A DNA stretch of 64,000 nt from NCBI GenBank assembly GCA_963828015.1, contig CAWHCD010000008.1:1-64000 (forward strand). Direction: 5' to 3'. This document shows positions 7,722 through 15,745 of this stretch, piece after piece. Numbering within the stretch: the first letter of the stretch is position 1; each line of letters opens with the position of its first letter. Under the pieces are notes generated by a model. That model saw nothing but the letters and a program-made list of their open reading frames with translations, did no database searches and had not been told where the DNA came from. This DNA comes from CAVPUA01 sp963828015. GTDB lineage: Bacteria; Actinomycetota; Actinomycetes; Mycobacteriales; Jatrophihabitantaceae. Made by a program: the position numbers and the translations under genes.

Positions 7722-8963
7722 GTGACCGAACTGCGTCTGCGCACCGTCGATGAGCATCTGCAGGTGGTGCTGGCCGGCATCGGTCAGCTCGAGCCGATCG
7801 AGCTGACCATCCTCGACGCGCAGGGGCTGCTGTTGGCCGAGAACGTGATCAGCCCGGTGCCGCTGCCCGGCTTCGACAACGCGGCCATGGACGGGTACGC
7901 CGTCCGTGCCGTGGACACCGCCGGTGCATCGGTCGACGATCCCAGCGTGTTGCCGGTCGTAGGTGACGTCGTGGCCGGAGCCAAGTCGCGCTCGGGGATG
8001 GGCCCGGGGCTGGCGATGCGGATCATGACCGGTGCCCCGATTCCGTCGGGAGCCGATGCGGTCGTTGCGCTCGAGGACACCGACAACGGGGTAGCGCGCG
8101 TCGCCGTGCACGCCTCGGCCCGTAGCGGGGAGAACGTGCGTCGCTCGGGCGAGGATCTGCTGGCCGGCTCGACGGCGCTGGGTGCCGGCGCCGCGTTGGG
8201 GCCGCAGCAAATCGCGCTCTTGGCCGCGATCGGACGTGACCGGGTGATCGTGCGTCCGCGCCCTCGGGTGATCGTGTTGTCGACCGGCAGCGAACTTGTC
8301 GATGTGGGCCAGGCCCCCGCGTTCGGCGAAGTCAGTGACACCAACTCCTATCTGGTGGCCGCCGCGGCCCGCGATGCCGGTGCCGACGCCTACCGGGTCG
8401 GCATCGTGCCCGACGATCATTCGAAGCTGCTCGACGCACTTGAGAGTCAACTGCTGCGCGCGGACGTGCTGATCACGACCGGCGGCGTCAGTATGGGGGC
8501 CTTCGACGTGGTGAAGCAGGCGCTGAGCGAAGTGGGCACGGTCGACTTCGTCGATGTGGCCATGCGGCCGGGCAAGCCGCAAGGGTTCGGGCATCTCGGC
8601 AGTCAGCACGTGCCGATCTTCTGCCTGCCCGGCAACCCGGTCAGCGCGCTGATCTCCTTCGAAGCGTTCGTCCGGCCGGCGATCCGTCGCCTGCTCGGCA
8701 AGCGTCAGATCCAGCGGGCCACCGTGCAGGCGATCGCGCTGGAATCGGTGCCCAGCGCGCCCGGGATGCGGCAGTACCGCCGCGGCGTGCTGCATCGCGA
8801 GGCCAACGGCGGGTACAGCGTCTCGTTCGTCGGCGGCGATGGCTCGCATCTGATCGCTTCGATGGCGTCCTCGAACTGCCTGGTCGTGATCGATGAGGAA
8901 GTGACCGAAGTGGTGGCCGGTTCGCGGGTCACCGTCATGCCGCTGCTGCTCTCGCATCGCTGA
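7722..8963 (+). CDS. glp: gephyrin-like molybdotransferase Glp (MoeA family)
   Basis: The 413-residue MoeA-family protein has all the family blocks: DNAAMDGYAV, TGAPIPSGADAV, STGSELVD, TTGGVSMGAFD, MRPGKPQGFG and CLPGNPVSALISF. MoeA inserts molybdate into adenylated molybdopterin. In Corynebacterium glutamicum the copy in this neighbourhood, called Glp, instead binds FtsZ and the membrane receptor GlpR and works in cell division. The downstream partner glpR (9721-10473) makes that role likely here too. GTG at 7722 is used because similarity begins there and GGGA lies 8 nt upstream. The ATG at 7680 would overlap galU. Whether it also keeps molybdotransferase activity cannot be told from sequence. 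Confidence 0.85.
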   Translation: MTELRLRTVDEHLQVVLAGIGQLEPIELTILDAQGLLLAENVISPVPLPGFDNAAMDGYAVRAVDTAGASVDDPSVLPVVGDVVAGAKSRSGMGPGLAMRIMTGAPIPSGADAVVALEDTDNGVARVAVHASARSGENVRRSGEDLLAGSTALGAGAALGPQQIALLAAIGRDRVIVRPRPRVIVLSTGSELVDVGQAPAFGEVSDTNSYLVAAAARDAGADAYRVGIVPDDHSKLLDALESQLLRADVLITTGGVSMGAFDVVKQALSEVGTVDFVDVAMRPGKPQGFGHLGSQHVPIFCLPGNPVSALISFEAFVRPAIRRLLGKRQIQRATVQAIALESVPSAPGMRQYRRGVLHREANGGYSVSFVGGDGSHLIASMASSNCLVVIDEEVTEVVAGSRVTVMPLLLSHR

Positions 8964-8968
8964 CTGTC

Positions 8969-9597
8969 ATGGCTGCGCGTGCACCTGGATGGCCGGCCGA
9001 GCTGTCGGCTGGAGCGGTCTTGTTGCGCCCGCCCCGCCAGCGGGACGGCCCGGCGTGGAGCGAGATCAGATTGCGCAATGAGCAATGGCTATACCGCTGG
9101 GAGCCGACCGCGGCGCTCGGCTGGGGCGACCGTCATCGGGTGTCATCCTGGCCTCCGGTCTGTTCGGCCCTGCGCCGCGCTGGTCGTAACGGTTCGATGC
9201 TGCCGTTCGTGATCACCTACGACGGCTCGCTTCGTCGGCCAGGTGAACGTCTCGAACGTCGTGCACGGGGTGCTGCGCTCGGCCTCCATCGGTTACTGGA
9301 TCGATGCCCGGTTTGCTGGACGCGGAATCGTGCCTACATCGCGTGGCGCTGGTCATCGACCACTGCTTCACCCAGGTCGGTCTGCACCGGATCGAGATCA
9401 ACATTCGACCGGAGAACGAGGCCAGCCTGCGGGTGGTGAGCAAGCTCGGACTGCGGCGCGAGGGCTACTACGAGCGCTACCTGGACATCGACCACGGCTG
9501 GCGGGACCACCTGGCGTTCGCGATCACGTCCGAGGAGTTGCAGGGGCAGTCGCTGCTGTCTCGTCTGGCCACACCCGCGGCGCCCCCCAATCCATAA
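8969..9597 (+). pseudogene. RimJ-type GNAT acetyltransferase with two +1 frameshifts
   Basis: A complete GNAT acetyltransferase of the RimJ/RimL ribosomal-protein type can be reassembled from three frames. Frame one gives the N-terminus up to FVITYDG. An extra base near 9227 then moves the reading to RFVGQVNVSNVV...GYWIDARFAGRGIVPT, which contains the acetyl-CoA region. A second extra base near 9339 moves it to VALVIDHCFTQVGLHRIEIN...RPENEASLRVVSKLGL. Each shift is repaired by removing a single T (the T of GGCTCGC and of ACATCGC). All other residues look well conserved, so this is either a very recent pseudogene or a sequence error. In mycobacteria rimJ occupies the same slot between moeA1 and the glpR homologue. 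Confidence 0.85.
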
Positions 9598-9685
9598 AGC
9601 TGCAGTTTTGATTGACGGTTAACGGCGACACGCCGAGCCGCGTCCGCCCCCAAACCGGACCAGGCCCTTAACTTTGGTGCAAGGC

Positions 9686-9712
9686 GTGTTACTGGTGTTA
9701 CTGGTGTTACTG
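9686..9712 (+). repeat. three tandem copies of a 9-bp unit just before the glpR Shine-Dalgarno
   Basis: GTGTTACTG occurs three times without gaps, ending immediately before the GGAGG of glpR. The unit length keeps any reading frame, and slippage would change the length of the glpR leader. Confidence 0.9.
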
Positions 9713-9720
9713 GAGGTGCG

Positions 9721-10473
9721 ATGGTCTCGCCCGCTTTGACGTTGAGCGTGCTCCTCGTCCTCTGGCTCATCGTCATCGTCCCGATGATCTTTCGCCGTCG
9801 TGACGAGCGGGCCCAGGAACGCTCGGTGCAGCGTTTCGGCCGCGCAATGCGCTCGCTGACCCGGCGCTCGGCGCTGGTACTCACCACCGAACGACCGCTC
9901 GCGCGGGCCACCGATCCCCAGGACGCGACCTTCGTCCGGCCGGTCGTCACCGGTGCGCGGGAAGAGGTATTCGTTACCGGTCGGGCACCCACGCCGAACC
10001 TAGCCGTACGCCGGCCCGTTCCCGCTGCCCAGGAGGCACTGATGCACCCAGTCGAGCGCAGGGACATGTCTGCCGCCCGCCAGCAGATGATGGCCCGTCG
10101 CCGTCGTTCCCTGCTGATCCTCGGCGGCGGCAGCGCGCTGACCTTCCTGCTGGCCCTGGTCGTGGGGGGCGGACTGTTCTGGACGGTCGCGCTGCTGTTC
10201 ATCGCCGGCCTGGCCAGCTACGCCTGGTTCCTGCGCAGCCAGGCCCGTCGCGCCCGCGAACGCCGCGAGATGCGCTACGAGCGTCAGCAGAGCCGGCGAA
10301 CGCACTCCCGTGAGGCGCCGGCCCGCCAGGATTTTTTCGCCGAGCCACCGGCGTCGGTGGTGCGGATCGACGATGACGATCTGGCCCTGCACAACCTCGA
10401 CACGATCGATCTGACCGGGCTCTACAACGAAGAGGGTGCCACGGCCGGTACCGCTCAACGGCGCGCGAGCTGA
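9721..10473 (+). CDS. glpR: GlpR/SepX-type membrane protein, receptor of Glp
   Basis: The 250-residue protein has one N-terminal membrane helix (LTLSVLLVLWLIVIVPMIF), a basic linker, and a hairpin of two helices at about residues 130-172 (LLILGGGSALTFLLALVVGG and LFWTVALLFIAGLASYAWFL). A charged cytosolic tail ends in DLALHNLDTIDLTGLY. This layout and the position after the moeA-like gene and rimJ match GlpR of corynebacteria, SepX of Streptomyces and mycobacterial Rv0996. These are septal or polar proteins acting in cell division. A strong GGAGG lies 4 nt before the ATG. Confidence 0.82.
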   Translation: MVSPALTLSVLLVLWLIVIVPMIFRRRDERAQERSVQRFGRAMRSLTRRSALVLTTERPLARATDPQDATFVRPVVTGAREEVFVTGRAPTPNLAVRRPVPAAQEALMHPVERRDMSAARQQMMARRRRSLLILGGGSALTFLLALVVGGGLFWTVALLFIAGLASYAWFLRSQARRARERREMRYERQQSRRTHSREAPARQDFFAEPPASVVRIDDDDLALHNLDTIDLTGLYNEEGATAGTAQRRAS

Positions 10474-10540
10474 TAGCGATCTGCTGCTAATCTGATCGAC
10501 GGTCCTTGCGGACTGCCAGGGCGGGGTCTGATTCCGCTCA

Positions 10541-10613
10541 GGGGCTGTGGCGCAGCTGGTAGCGCACCTCGTTCGCATCGAGGGGGTCAGGAGTTCGAAT
10601 CTCCTCAGCTCCA
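10541..10613 (+). tRNA. tRNA-Ala (anticodon CGC)
   Basis: The 73 nt form a cloverleaf with acceptor GGGGCTG/CAGCTCC (one G-U), D-stem GCGC/GCGC, anticodon arm CCTCG TTCGCAT CGAGG and T-arm CAGGAG TTCGAAT CTCCT. The anticodon CGC reads the Ala codon GCG. CCA is not encoded. It marks the left end of the accessory region. Confidence 0.95.
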
Positions 10614-10938
10614 CCCATCTACGACGACCGCCAGCGCAGGACCAGCTAGCCCTGGGCGGTCCGGCCGCCGCGCTGCCCACCCAGGGGCGCTTGCCGAGGC
10701 GTCGCCAGCGATAGCAACTAGCGAAGTGCTGACCCCGCTCGGTGAAATAATTCGTCCGACCGGTCAGATGAGGCACACCGTCCACGCTTAATAAAACTGT
10801 GTCTTGACGGGCCCGTTTTTGAGAGTAGGTTGCGAGCAAATGGTTTGGTCAACCGCTTAGCGCATTGGCCAGATCGGCTGTGTAGACGGCATTGCTATGA
10901 GCGCCCAATAACGCACGAACCTCCTAGAGGAGATGCCC
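10614..10938 (+). other. 325-nt intergenic leader of the binding-protein gene
   Basis: No convincing gene is present. The only clear signals are the sigma-70-type promoter at 10804-10831 and the AGAGGAG ribosome-binding site at about 10926-10932. This leaves a leader of roughly 100 nt. The first 180 nt next to the tRNA show nothing I can name. Confidence 0.6.
10804..10831 (+). promoter_or_regulatory. sigma-70-type promoter of the orphan binding-protein gene
   Basis: TTGACG (10804-10809) and TAGGTT (10826-10831) are separated by 16 nt in an unusually AT-rich patch for this genome. Confidence 0.6.
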
Positions 10939-12354
10939 GTGAGCCGCAAACCCGATTATCCGTCGAGCACGCAATCGCGAATGGGTATCGGCCGGATTCG
11001 AGCCGGCCGTCGAACGGCGGCCATAATTGTGCTGGTTCTGGTGGCGCTGATAGCCGGCGCCTGCTCCTCTTCGAAGTCGTCGTCAAAGAGTTCGACGTCG
11101 GCTGCTGCATCAGCGTCGGCGGCGCCGGGATCCGATGTGGGATTGACAGCCACAACGATTCGCATCGGAATGCTCGCTGACGTGCAGACCTCGGTTCAGC
11201 CCGGCCTCTTTCAGAAGAACGTCGATGCGGTGAATGCCTGGGCCTCGATCGTCAACTCGCAGGGTGGACTCGCCGGTCGCCAGGTGGTGGTCGACTTCGT
11301 CGACACCAAGCTCGACCCCAATGCGACCCGCAATGCGCTGATCACCGCGTGTACGCAGGACTTTGCGCTTGTCGGTACGGCCGCTCTCTCAATCACCAGC
11401 GTCGCCGACATAACCTCGTGCAAGAACTCCAACGGGCAGGCGATCGGGATGCCCGACATCCCGGGAATCGCATTCAGCACGCTGGAGAAGTGCGCGCCCA
11501 CCACCTATACCGCCACCGGGTTGGCCGGGGGCGACTGTTCGACCCTGACCCAACACCCGCAGACCTACACCGAGAACATCGGAGACACCAAGTACCTGCT
11601 CTCGACCTATCCGGGCCTGCACGGCACGTGGCTGATCAACAATGACACGCCCTCCTCGAAGCTTTCCCAGTTGCCCACATATACCGCCGAGGCAAATGCG
11701 GGCATCAAGAAAGACGGGGAAGGCTTCTATTACAACTCCGGGGCCGCGCCGCAGAGCTCACTCACTCCGGTCGTGCAGGTTATGAAGGCAAATAGCTCGA
11801 CATTTTCCAACAATGGTTCGACACCTGGTAGCGAGGTTCTTCTGCGGCGAGAGGCAGCGCTTCAGGGCCTTACCACTGTGAAAGCGTGGGAATGTAACTC
11901 AGGTTGCTATGACTCGAGCTTCATCAAGCAGGGAGGTACGGCCGTTGATGGCACCTACGCTCAGCTGCTCAACCTTCCGTTCTACTCCGAGTACAAGGAC
12001 AACGCCGCACTTTCGGCGCTGGTGACCAAGCTCGGCAGCGTCGATGACATCAACAACAACTCGCTGGCGTCCTACACCGCGGCGCTGCTCTTCCAGGACG
12101 CCGTCAACAAGGCCATCGCCAACGGTGGAACGCTCAACCGCTCGACCCTGTTCAGCGCGCTCAAGAACGAAAACTCCTTCAACGCGCAGGGCATCATCGG
12201 CACCACCGACGTCGGCAACCGCAAGGCCTCGCCGTGCGACATCATCGTTCAGCTGAAGAACGGTGTCTACCAGCGGTCGTTCCCGACCAAGGCGGGCTCC
12301 TTCGATTGCAACTCCGCGAACCTGGTCACGTTCCAGCTGGACGTCTCGAAGTAG
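10939..12354 (+). CDS. branched-chain-type ABC transporter substrate-binding lipoprotein
   Basis: The 471-residue protein has a basic N-terminus, a hydrophobic signal (AAIIVLVLVALIAGACSSS) with a lipobox ending at Cys, and a Ser/Ala-rich linker. A periplasmic-binding fold of the Leu/Ile/Val (type I) family follows, opening with TIRIGMLADVQ and VDAVNAWASIVNSQGGLAG. GTG at 10939 is preferred over the ATG at 10933 because the ATG directly abuts the AGGAG. No permease or ATPase genes are near, so it is an orphan. It would bind a small ligand outside the membrane and pass it to a transporter encoded elsewhere. The ligand is unknown. Confidence 0.85.
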   Translation: MSRKPDYPSSTQSRMGIGRIRAGRRTAAIIVLVLVALIAGACSSSKSSSKSSTSAAASASAAPGSDVGLTATTIRIGMLADVQTSVQPGLFQKNVDAVNAWASIVNSQGGLAGRQVVVDFVDTKLDPNATRNALITACTQDFALVGTAALSITSVADITSCKNSNGQAIGMPDIPGIAFSTLEKCAPTTYTATGLAGGDCSTLTQHPQTYTENIGDTKYLLSTYPGLHGTWLINNDTPSSKLSQLPTYTAEANAGIKKDGEGFYYNSGAAPQSSLTPVVQVMKANSSTFSNNGSTPGSEVLLRREAALQGLTTVKAWECNSGCYDSSFIKQGGTAVDGTYAQLLNLPFYSEYKDNAALSALVTKLGSVDDINNNSLASYTAALLFQDAVNKAIANGGTLNRSTLFSALKNENSFNAQGIIGTTDVGNRKASPCDIIVQLKNGVYQRSFPTKAGSFDCNSANLVTFQLDVSK

Positions 12355-12368
12355 GCCCGTCTGGCCGC

Positions 12369-12405
12369 GTCCGACCGAGCAGCGCGAGTGCCTGCTCGGT
12401 CGGAC
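12369..12405 (+). terminator. 13-bp perfect hairpin after the binding-protein gene
   Basis: GTCCGACCGAGCA (12369-12381) pairs perfectly with TGCTCGGTCGGAC (12393-12405) around an 11-nt loop, 15 nt after the stop codon. There is no U-tract, as is common for actinobacterial terminators. Confidence 0.8.
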
Positions 12406-12488
12406 CGGTCTCGGCGATGCGGCGAACGGGCTGAGGCGCTAAGCGCGCCGGATAGCCACATGTCTATTTGGCCGACAGGAATAGTCGA

Positions 12489-12494
12489 TAGACT
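12489..12494 (+). promoter_or_regulatory. -10 box of the sulfotransferase gene
   Basis: TAGACT is followed by 6 nt and the ATG at 12501, the leaderless layout. The promoter is intact although the gene behind it is frameshifted. Confidence 0.55.
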
Positions 12495-12500
12495 CGCCGG

Positions 12501-13459
12501 ATGGGCTGGCCGGACTTCTTCCTGATCGGGACCCCCAAGGGGGGCACGACCGCGCTGCACTTCGCGCTCGCTCGGCCATCCACAGCTGCACCTGCCGGCG
12601 GTCAAGGAGCCCAAGTTCTTTCTCTGCGACGGCGCTCCGCCGCCGCGCTCGAGCCAGCGCGGACCCGGCGACGCCCATAGCGCGCGTGAGTGGGTGTGGC
12701 GCGAGTCGGACTACTTGCGCCTGTTCGCCGACGCCTCGCCCGGTGCGCTCACCGGCGAGTCCACTCCGTTCTACCTGTATGACCGGCAGGCCCAACGGCG
12801 CATCGCCGAGACGACGCCGGACGCGCGGCTGATCGCCGTAATCCGCGACCCGGTCGATCGGGCGTACAGCAACTGGACCCATCTGTGGTCAGACGGACTG
12901 GAACCGACGTCGGACTTCAATCGAGGCGCTAGAGCAGGAGGACGCGCGCGTCGCCGCGGGCTACGCGCCGTTCTGGCACTACTCCCGTCTCGGGCGCTAC
13001 GGAGAGCAACTGCGGCACCTGTACACGCTGTTTCCTCGCGAGCAGGTCCTCGTGCTGCGCTACCGCCAACTGGCCGAGGAGCCGGACCGAACCGTCGCCA
13101 CGGTCTGCGACTTTCTCGGCGTAGCTCATCATCCGGCCGCCAGGTCCAAGCCCGACAACGTACATCCGTACGTCACGCCCGGGCTGCGGACCAAACTGCT
13201 TGGCCCGGCCATCCGGACGGGTGCCGCGGTGGGCGCGTTCGCCCCACCGCAGTACTGGCGGCGGGTCGAGGCTCCGCTGCGCGCGGCTCTGCATCGTGGC
13301 GGGGGCCGGCGCCCAGCGCTGTCGGTCGAGCAACGACGAGCAGCGCTCGCCGGGTTTCTCGATGACATCGCCGTGCTGGAAGAGGTGACCGAGAGCTCGT
13401 TCGAGGACTGGCGCGGCGATGCCGGTCGTGGTGAGTTCAGCCAGCGCTGGAAAGGCTAA
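12501..13459 (+). pseudogene. PAPS-dependent sulfotransferase with two +1 frameshifts
   Basis: Joined across three frames, the region encodes a sulfotransferase of about 318 residues that would transfer sulfate from PAPS to a hydroxyl group. The 5'-phosphosulfate loop is visible near the start (IGTPKGGTTALHFAL), the 3'-phosphate site as LIAVIRDPVDRAYSNW. The C-terminal part begins at FWHYSRLGRYGEQLRHLY. The first shift is repaired by removing T at 12572, giving ALAGHPQLHLP. The second is repaired by removing one A at 12919/12920, giving DFIEALEQED. Otherwise the protein looks complete, so the gene may be functional if these are sequence errors. The last 23 nt overlap the convergent hydrolase gene. 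Confidence 0.82.
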
Positions 13460-14357
13460 TCCGCTGCGTGCGGATCTCGTTGGCGCCGTCGGCAGAAGCA
13501 GCCTCGAAGTACGCGCGGCCGATTCCGTCGCCGAGGTCGATCACGCTGGCATAGCGCAGGGTGTGGCGGCCGTGGGGGGACTGCATCGGGGCCGCATCCG
13601 GCGCCGGCGTGAGCCTCCCGGCCACGTCGGTGCCCGTGAAGGAGGCGCTCCGCTCGTACCAGTTCTCCTCGGCGTCGGCCCGACCGTCGTAGAAGCCGAC
13701 AACCGAGCCGTAGGGCCTAGGCAGGACGGCAGCCACCCGGCGCCCGCGGCGATCCCAGCCGGCTGATTCCGGGGCCAGCGCGACCTCGCCCCAGGTCCAG
13801 GACAGCCCGTCTCGGCTGGAGGCGTAGCGCGAGGACATCCGGTCCTCCTCGCCGCGCTCGTCCAATGGGTGGCAGCAGACCCAGGCGTGCCAGACACCCG
13901 CGTGGTCGACGAGCACGACCGGGTCCTTCACGGCGGTCCGGTCGTCGCCGGGCCAGATCGTCATCCGTTTTCCGGTAGCCAGCGCAGCCGGGTCGTCGGC
14001 GTCGAATGCGTCAACCCACCAGTGCTTGGAGCCGGGAGTGGACAGGCTGAGGTAGATGCGCCAGCCGCCATCGGGGCGGCGGACCAGCGCCGGGCGCTCC
14101 AGCGACGCGCAGTCCAGATCATCGCGGTACAGCGTGGCGATCGTCTGGAAGTGCACCCCGTCGACGGACCGCGCGACCACGTTTGCATACCCGCGTCCCT
14201 CGTTCACCGGGCGGCGCAGCCGGTAGGCCAGGTAGATCGCATCATCTGCGAGCACAGCGCTGGGCCCGCCGGCCCAGAATCCGTCGCCGGTCCCAGGGGC
14301 CGCGATCGCCAACTCGCTGGCGGGGTAATCCAAGTCGGGCAGCGGGTCGGTCGACAC
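13437..14357 (-). CDS. predicted beta-propeller glycoside hydrolase-like protein
   Basis: The ~306-residue product shows the repeated blade pattern of five-bladed propeller hydrolases (GH43/GH32-like). Examples are GGPSAVLADDAIYLAYRLR, SLERPALVRRPDGGWRIYLS, VKDPVVLVDHAGVWHAWVCC and VAAVLPRPYGSVVGFYDGR. No signal peptide is seen, so it probably acts in the cytosol. GTG at 14357 is a guess. The frame stays open further upstream to 14651, but that would run through the two operator-like palindromes. The position divergent to a LacI regulator supports a carbohydrate role. The exact substrate and even catalysis are unproven. Confidence 0.65.
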   Translation of the reverse strand: MSTDPLPDLDYPASELAIAAPGTGDGFWAGGPSAVLADDAIYLAYRLRRPVNEGRGYANVVARSVDGVHFQTIATLYRDDLDCASLERPALVRRPDGGWRIYLSLSTPGSKHWWVDAFDADDPAALATGKRMTIWPGDDRTAVKDPVVLVDHAGVWHAWVCCHPLDERGEEDRMSSRYASSRDGLSWTWGEVALAPESAGWDRRGRRVAAVLPRPYGSVVGFYDGRADAEENWYERSASFTGTDVAGRLTPAPDAAPMQSPHGRHTLRYASVIDLGDGIGRAYFEAASADGANEIRTQRISLSSAG

Positions 14358-14518
14358 GACAGGTGAGGCTACGGCAGACGCGCCCCGGTGACCGATGAGC
14401 CTGGCGGGCACGACATGCCGTGCGCAACGCCCGCCCTGCGCTTCGGTCGATACGGTCACCGATCGGACGCCGTCGTTGCCATCCCCGCAACCGCGTGATA
14501 GAAAATAGCTGCGGATGA

Positions 14519-14532
14519 TGTAAAGGTTTGCA
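14519..14532. promoter_or_regulatory. LacI-type operator candidate 1
   Basis: TGTAAA-GG-TTTGCA is a near-perfect palindrome (5 of 6 bases) in the gap between the hydrolase and the lacI-type gene. It is much more AT-rich than its surroundings and its closest match lies 66 bp away. Confidence 0.6.
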
Positions 14533-14584
14533 TTTCCGACCCAACCCGGCGAGTATTCGATCGGCGGGAAGTCTGGGCCTGATA

Positions 14585-14598
14585 TGTAAAGCTTTTCA
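14585..14598. promoter_or_regulatory. LacI-type operator candidate 2
   Basis: TGTAAA-GC-TTTTCA repeats the first half-site exactly and is followed by ATTT, as in candidate 1 (CATTT in both). The 66-bp centre-to-centre spacing is close to six helical turns, suitable for looping by a LacI-family tetramer or cooperative dimers. Confidence 0.6.
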
Positions 14599-14644
14599 TT
14601 TGCCCGTGGATCATCCAGACAGGCAACTAGGCAAAGGCGGCCAA

Positions 14645-15691
14645 GTGGCACGAGGACGAGAGAAGTCGGTGGGCGTCGTCGAGATCGCCCGCGACCTCGG
14701 CGTCTCCACGGCCACTGTCTCGCGCGCCCTCAATGGGAGTTCGGCCGTCCGCCCGGCCCTGGCCGAACGCATCCGCAACCACGCCGAAGCGCGCGGCTAC
14801 GTGGCCAACCGGCTCGCTCGGGCCCTCTCGGCGTCAGCCAGCCGGGCGTTCGTCGGCTTCGTGATTCCCTACGTCGACACTCCGGCCTACTCCGCCGTGG
14901 CCGCCGAGTGCGCCCGACTGCTGTCCGCTGACGGCACCCAGATGATCCTGGTGATCACCGAGAACGACCCGGAGCGCGAACTGCAGCAATTGCGCGACCT
15001 GGTCGGCAGCCGGATCGCGGGCCTGATCATCTCGCCGAGCACGAACATCCTCGAGGCTACCCGCACCCTGCTCGGTGAGCTCCCGGTCGTCGAGCTGCAC
15101 CGCGCGTGCGGTATCGACGCCCCGGGCGTGTTCAGCGACGACGAATACGCGATGACACAGAGCGTCCTGCACCTGACCGAGCTCGGCCATCGGCGCATTG
15201 CCTACATCGGCACGCCGAAGGAGGTGTCCAACGGAGCCGCCCGACTGCGGGGCATCCAGCACGGTCTGGAGCTGGCCGGCCTGGACCCCGCCGCCCTCGT
15301 CGCGCGACTGGTCGAGCCCACGCGCGAGAACGGCCGCGATGCAGTGACCGATCTGCTGGCCGCGGGCGAACCGTTCACGGCGCTGGTGGTCGGCAGCGGC
15401 TCGCTCTCGGTCGGCGCGGCCGAGGCCGTGCAGCGCAGCGGCCTGCGGGTCCCGGGCGACCTCTCTCTCGTCGTCTACGGCGACCCGGCCTGGTTCGCCC
15501 TGGCCGACCCACCGCTGACAACCGTGCAGATCTCCTACGCCGAACTGGCCCGGCGGTCGGCCCGGCTGCTGCTCGACGCTCTGGACGCCCGCCATTCCGG
15601 CGATGTCCCGCCCCGATCGGGGGCCCATCTCGTCAACACCGAGTTGCGCATCGCCGGCTCGACCGGGCCACCGATGCCGGTCTATTCCTAG
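14645..15691 (+). CDS. LacI-family transcriptional regulator
   Basis: The 348-residue protein has the N-terminal LacI helix-turn-helix (VVEIARDLGVSTATVSRALN) with the hinge helix (VANRLARALS), then a periplasmic-binding-like effector domain. Conserved segments include FVGFVIPYVDTPAY, LTELGHRRIAYIG and LADPPLTTVQISYAELA. GTG at 14645 starts just before the HTH and is preceded by AAAGG 7 nt upstream. It probably controls itself and the divergent hydrolase through the two palindromes. The CoA-transferase operon starts 54 nt after its stop and may be under the same control. Confidence 0.92.
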   Translation: MARGREKSVGVVEIARDLGVSTATVSRALNGSSAVRPALAERIRNHAEARGYVANRLARALSASASRAFVGFVIPYVDTPAYSAVAAECARLLSADGTQMILVITENDPERELQQLRDLVGSRIAGLIISPSTNILEATRTLLGELPVVELHRACGIDAPGVFSDDEYAMTQSVLHLTELGHRRIAYIGTPKEVSNGAARLRGIQHGLELAGLDPAALVARLVEPTRENGRDAVTDLLAAGEPFTALVVGSGSLSVGAAEAVQRSGLRVPGDLSLVVYGDPAWFALADPPLTTVQISYAELARRSARLLLDALDARHSGDVPPRSGAHLVNTELRIAGSTGPPMPVYS

Positions 15692-15703
15692 TACGTCCAT
15701 TCC

Positions 15704-15723
15704 GGCCCGAGCGTGCTCGGGCC
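15704..15723 (+). terminator. 9-bp perfect hairpin after the lacI-type gene
   Basis: GGCCCGAGC and GCTCGGGCC face each other across a 2-nt loop, 12 nt after the stop. It could end the regulator transcript, or hold up readthrough into the CoA-transferase gene, whose Shine-Dalgarno starts 9 nt later. Confidence 0.7.
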
Positions 15724-15745
15724 AGCCATTTGAAGGAGATTTCTT

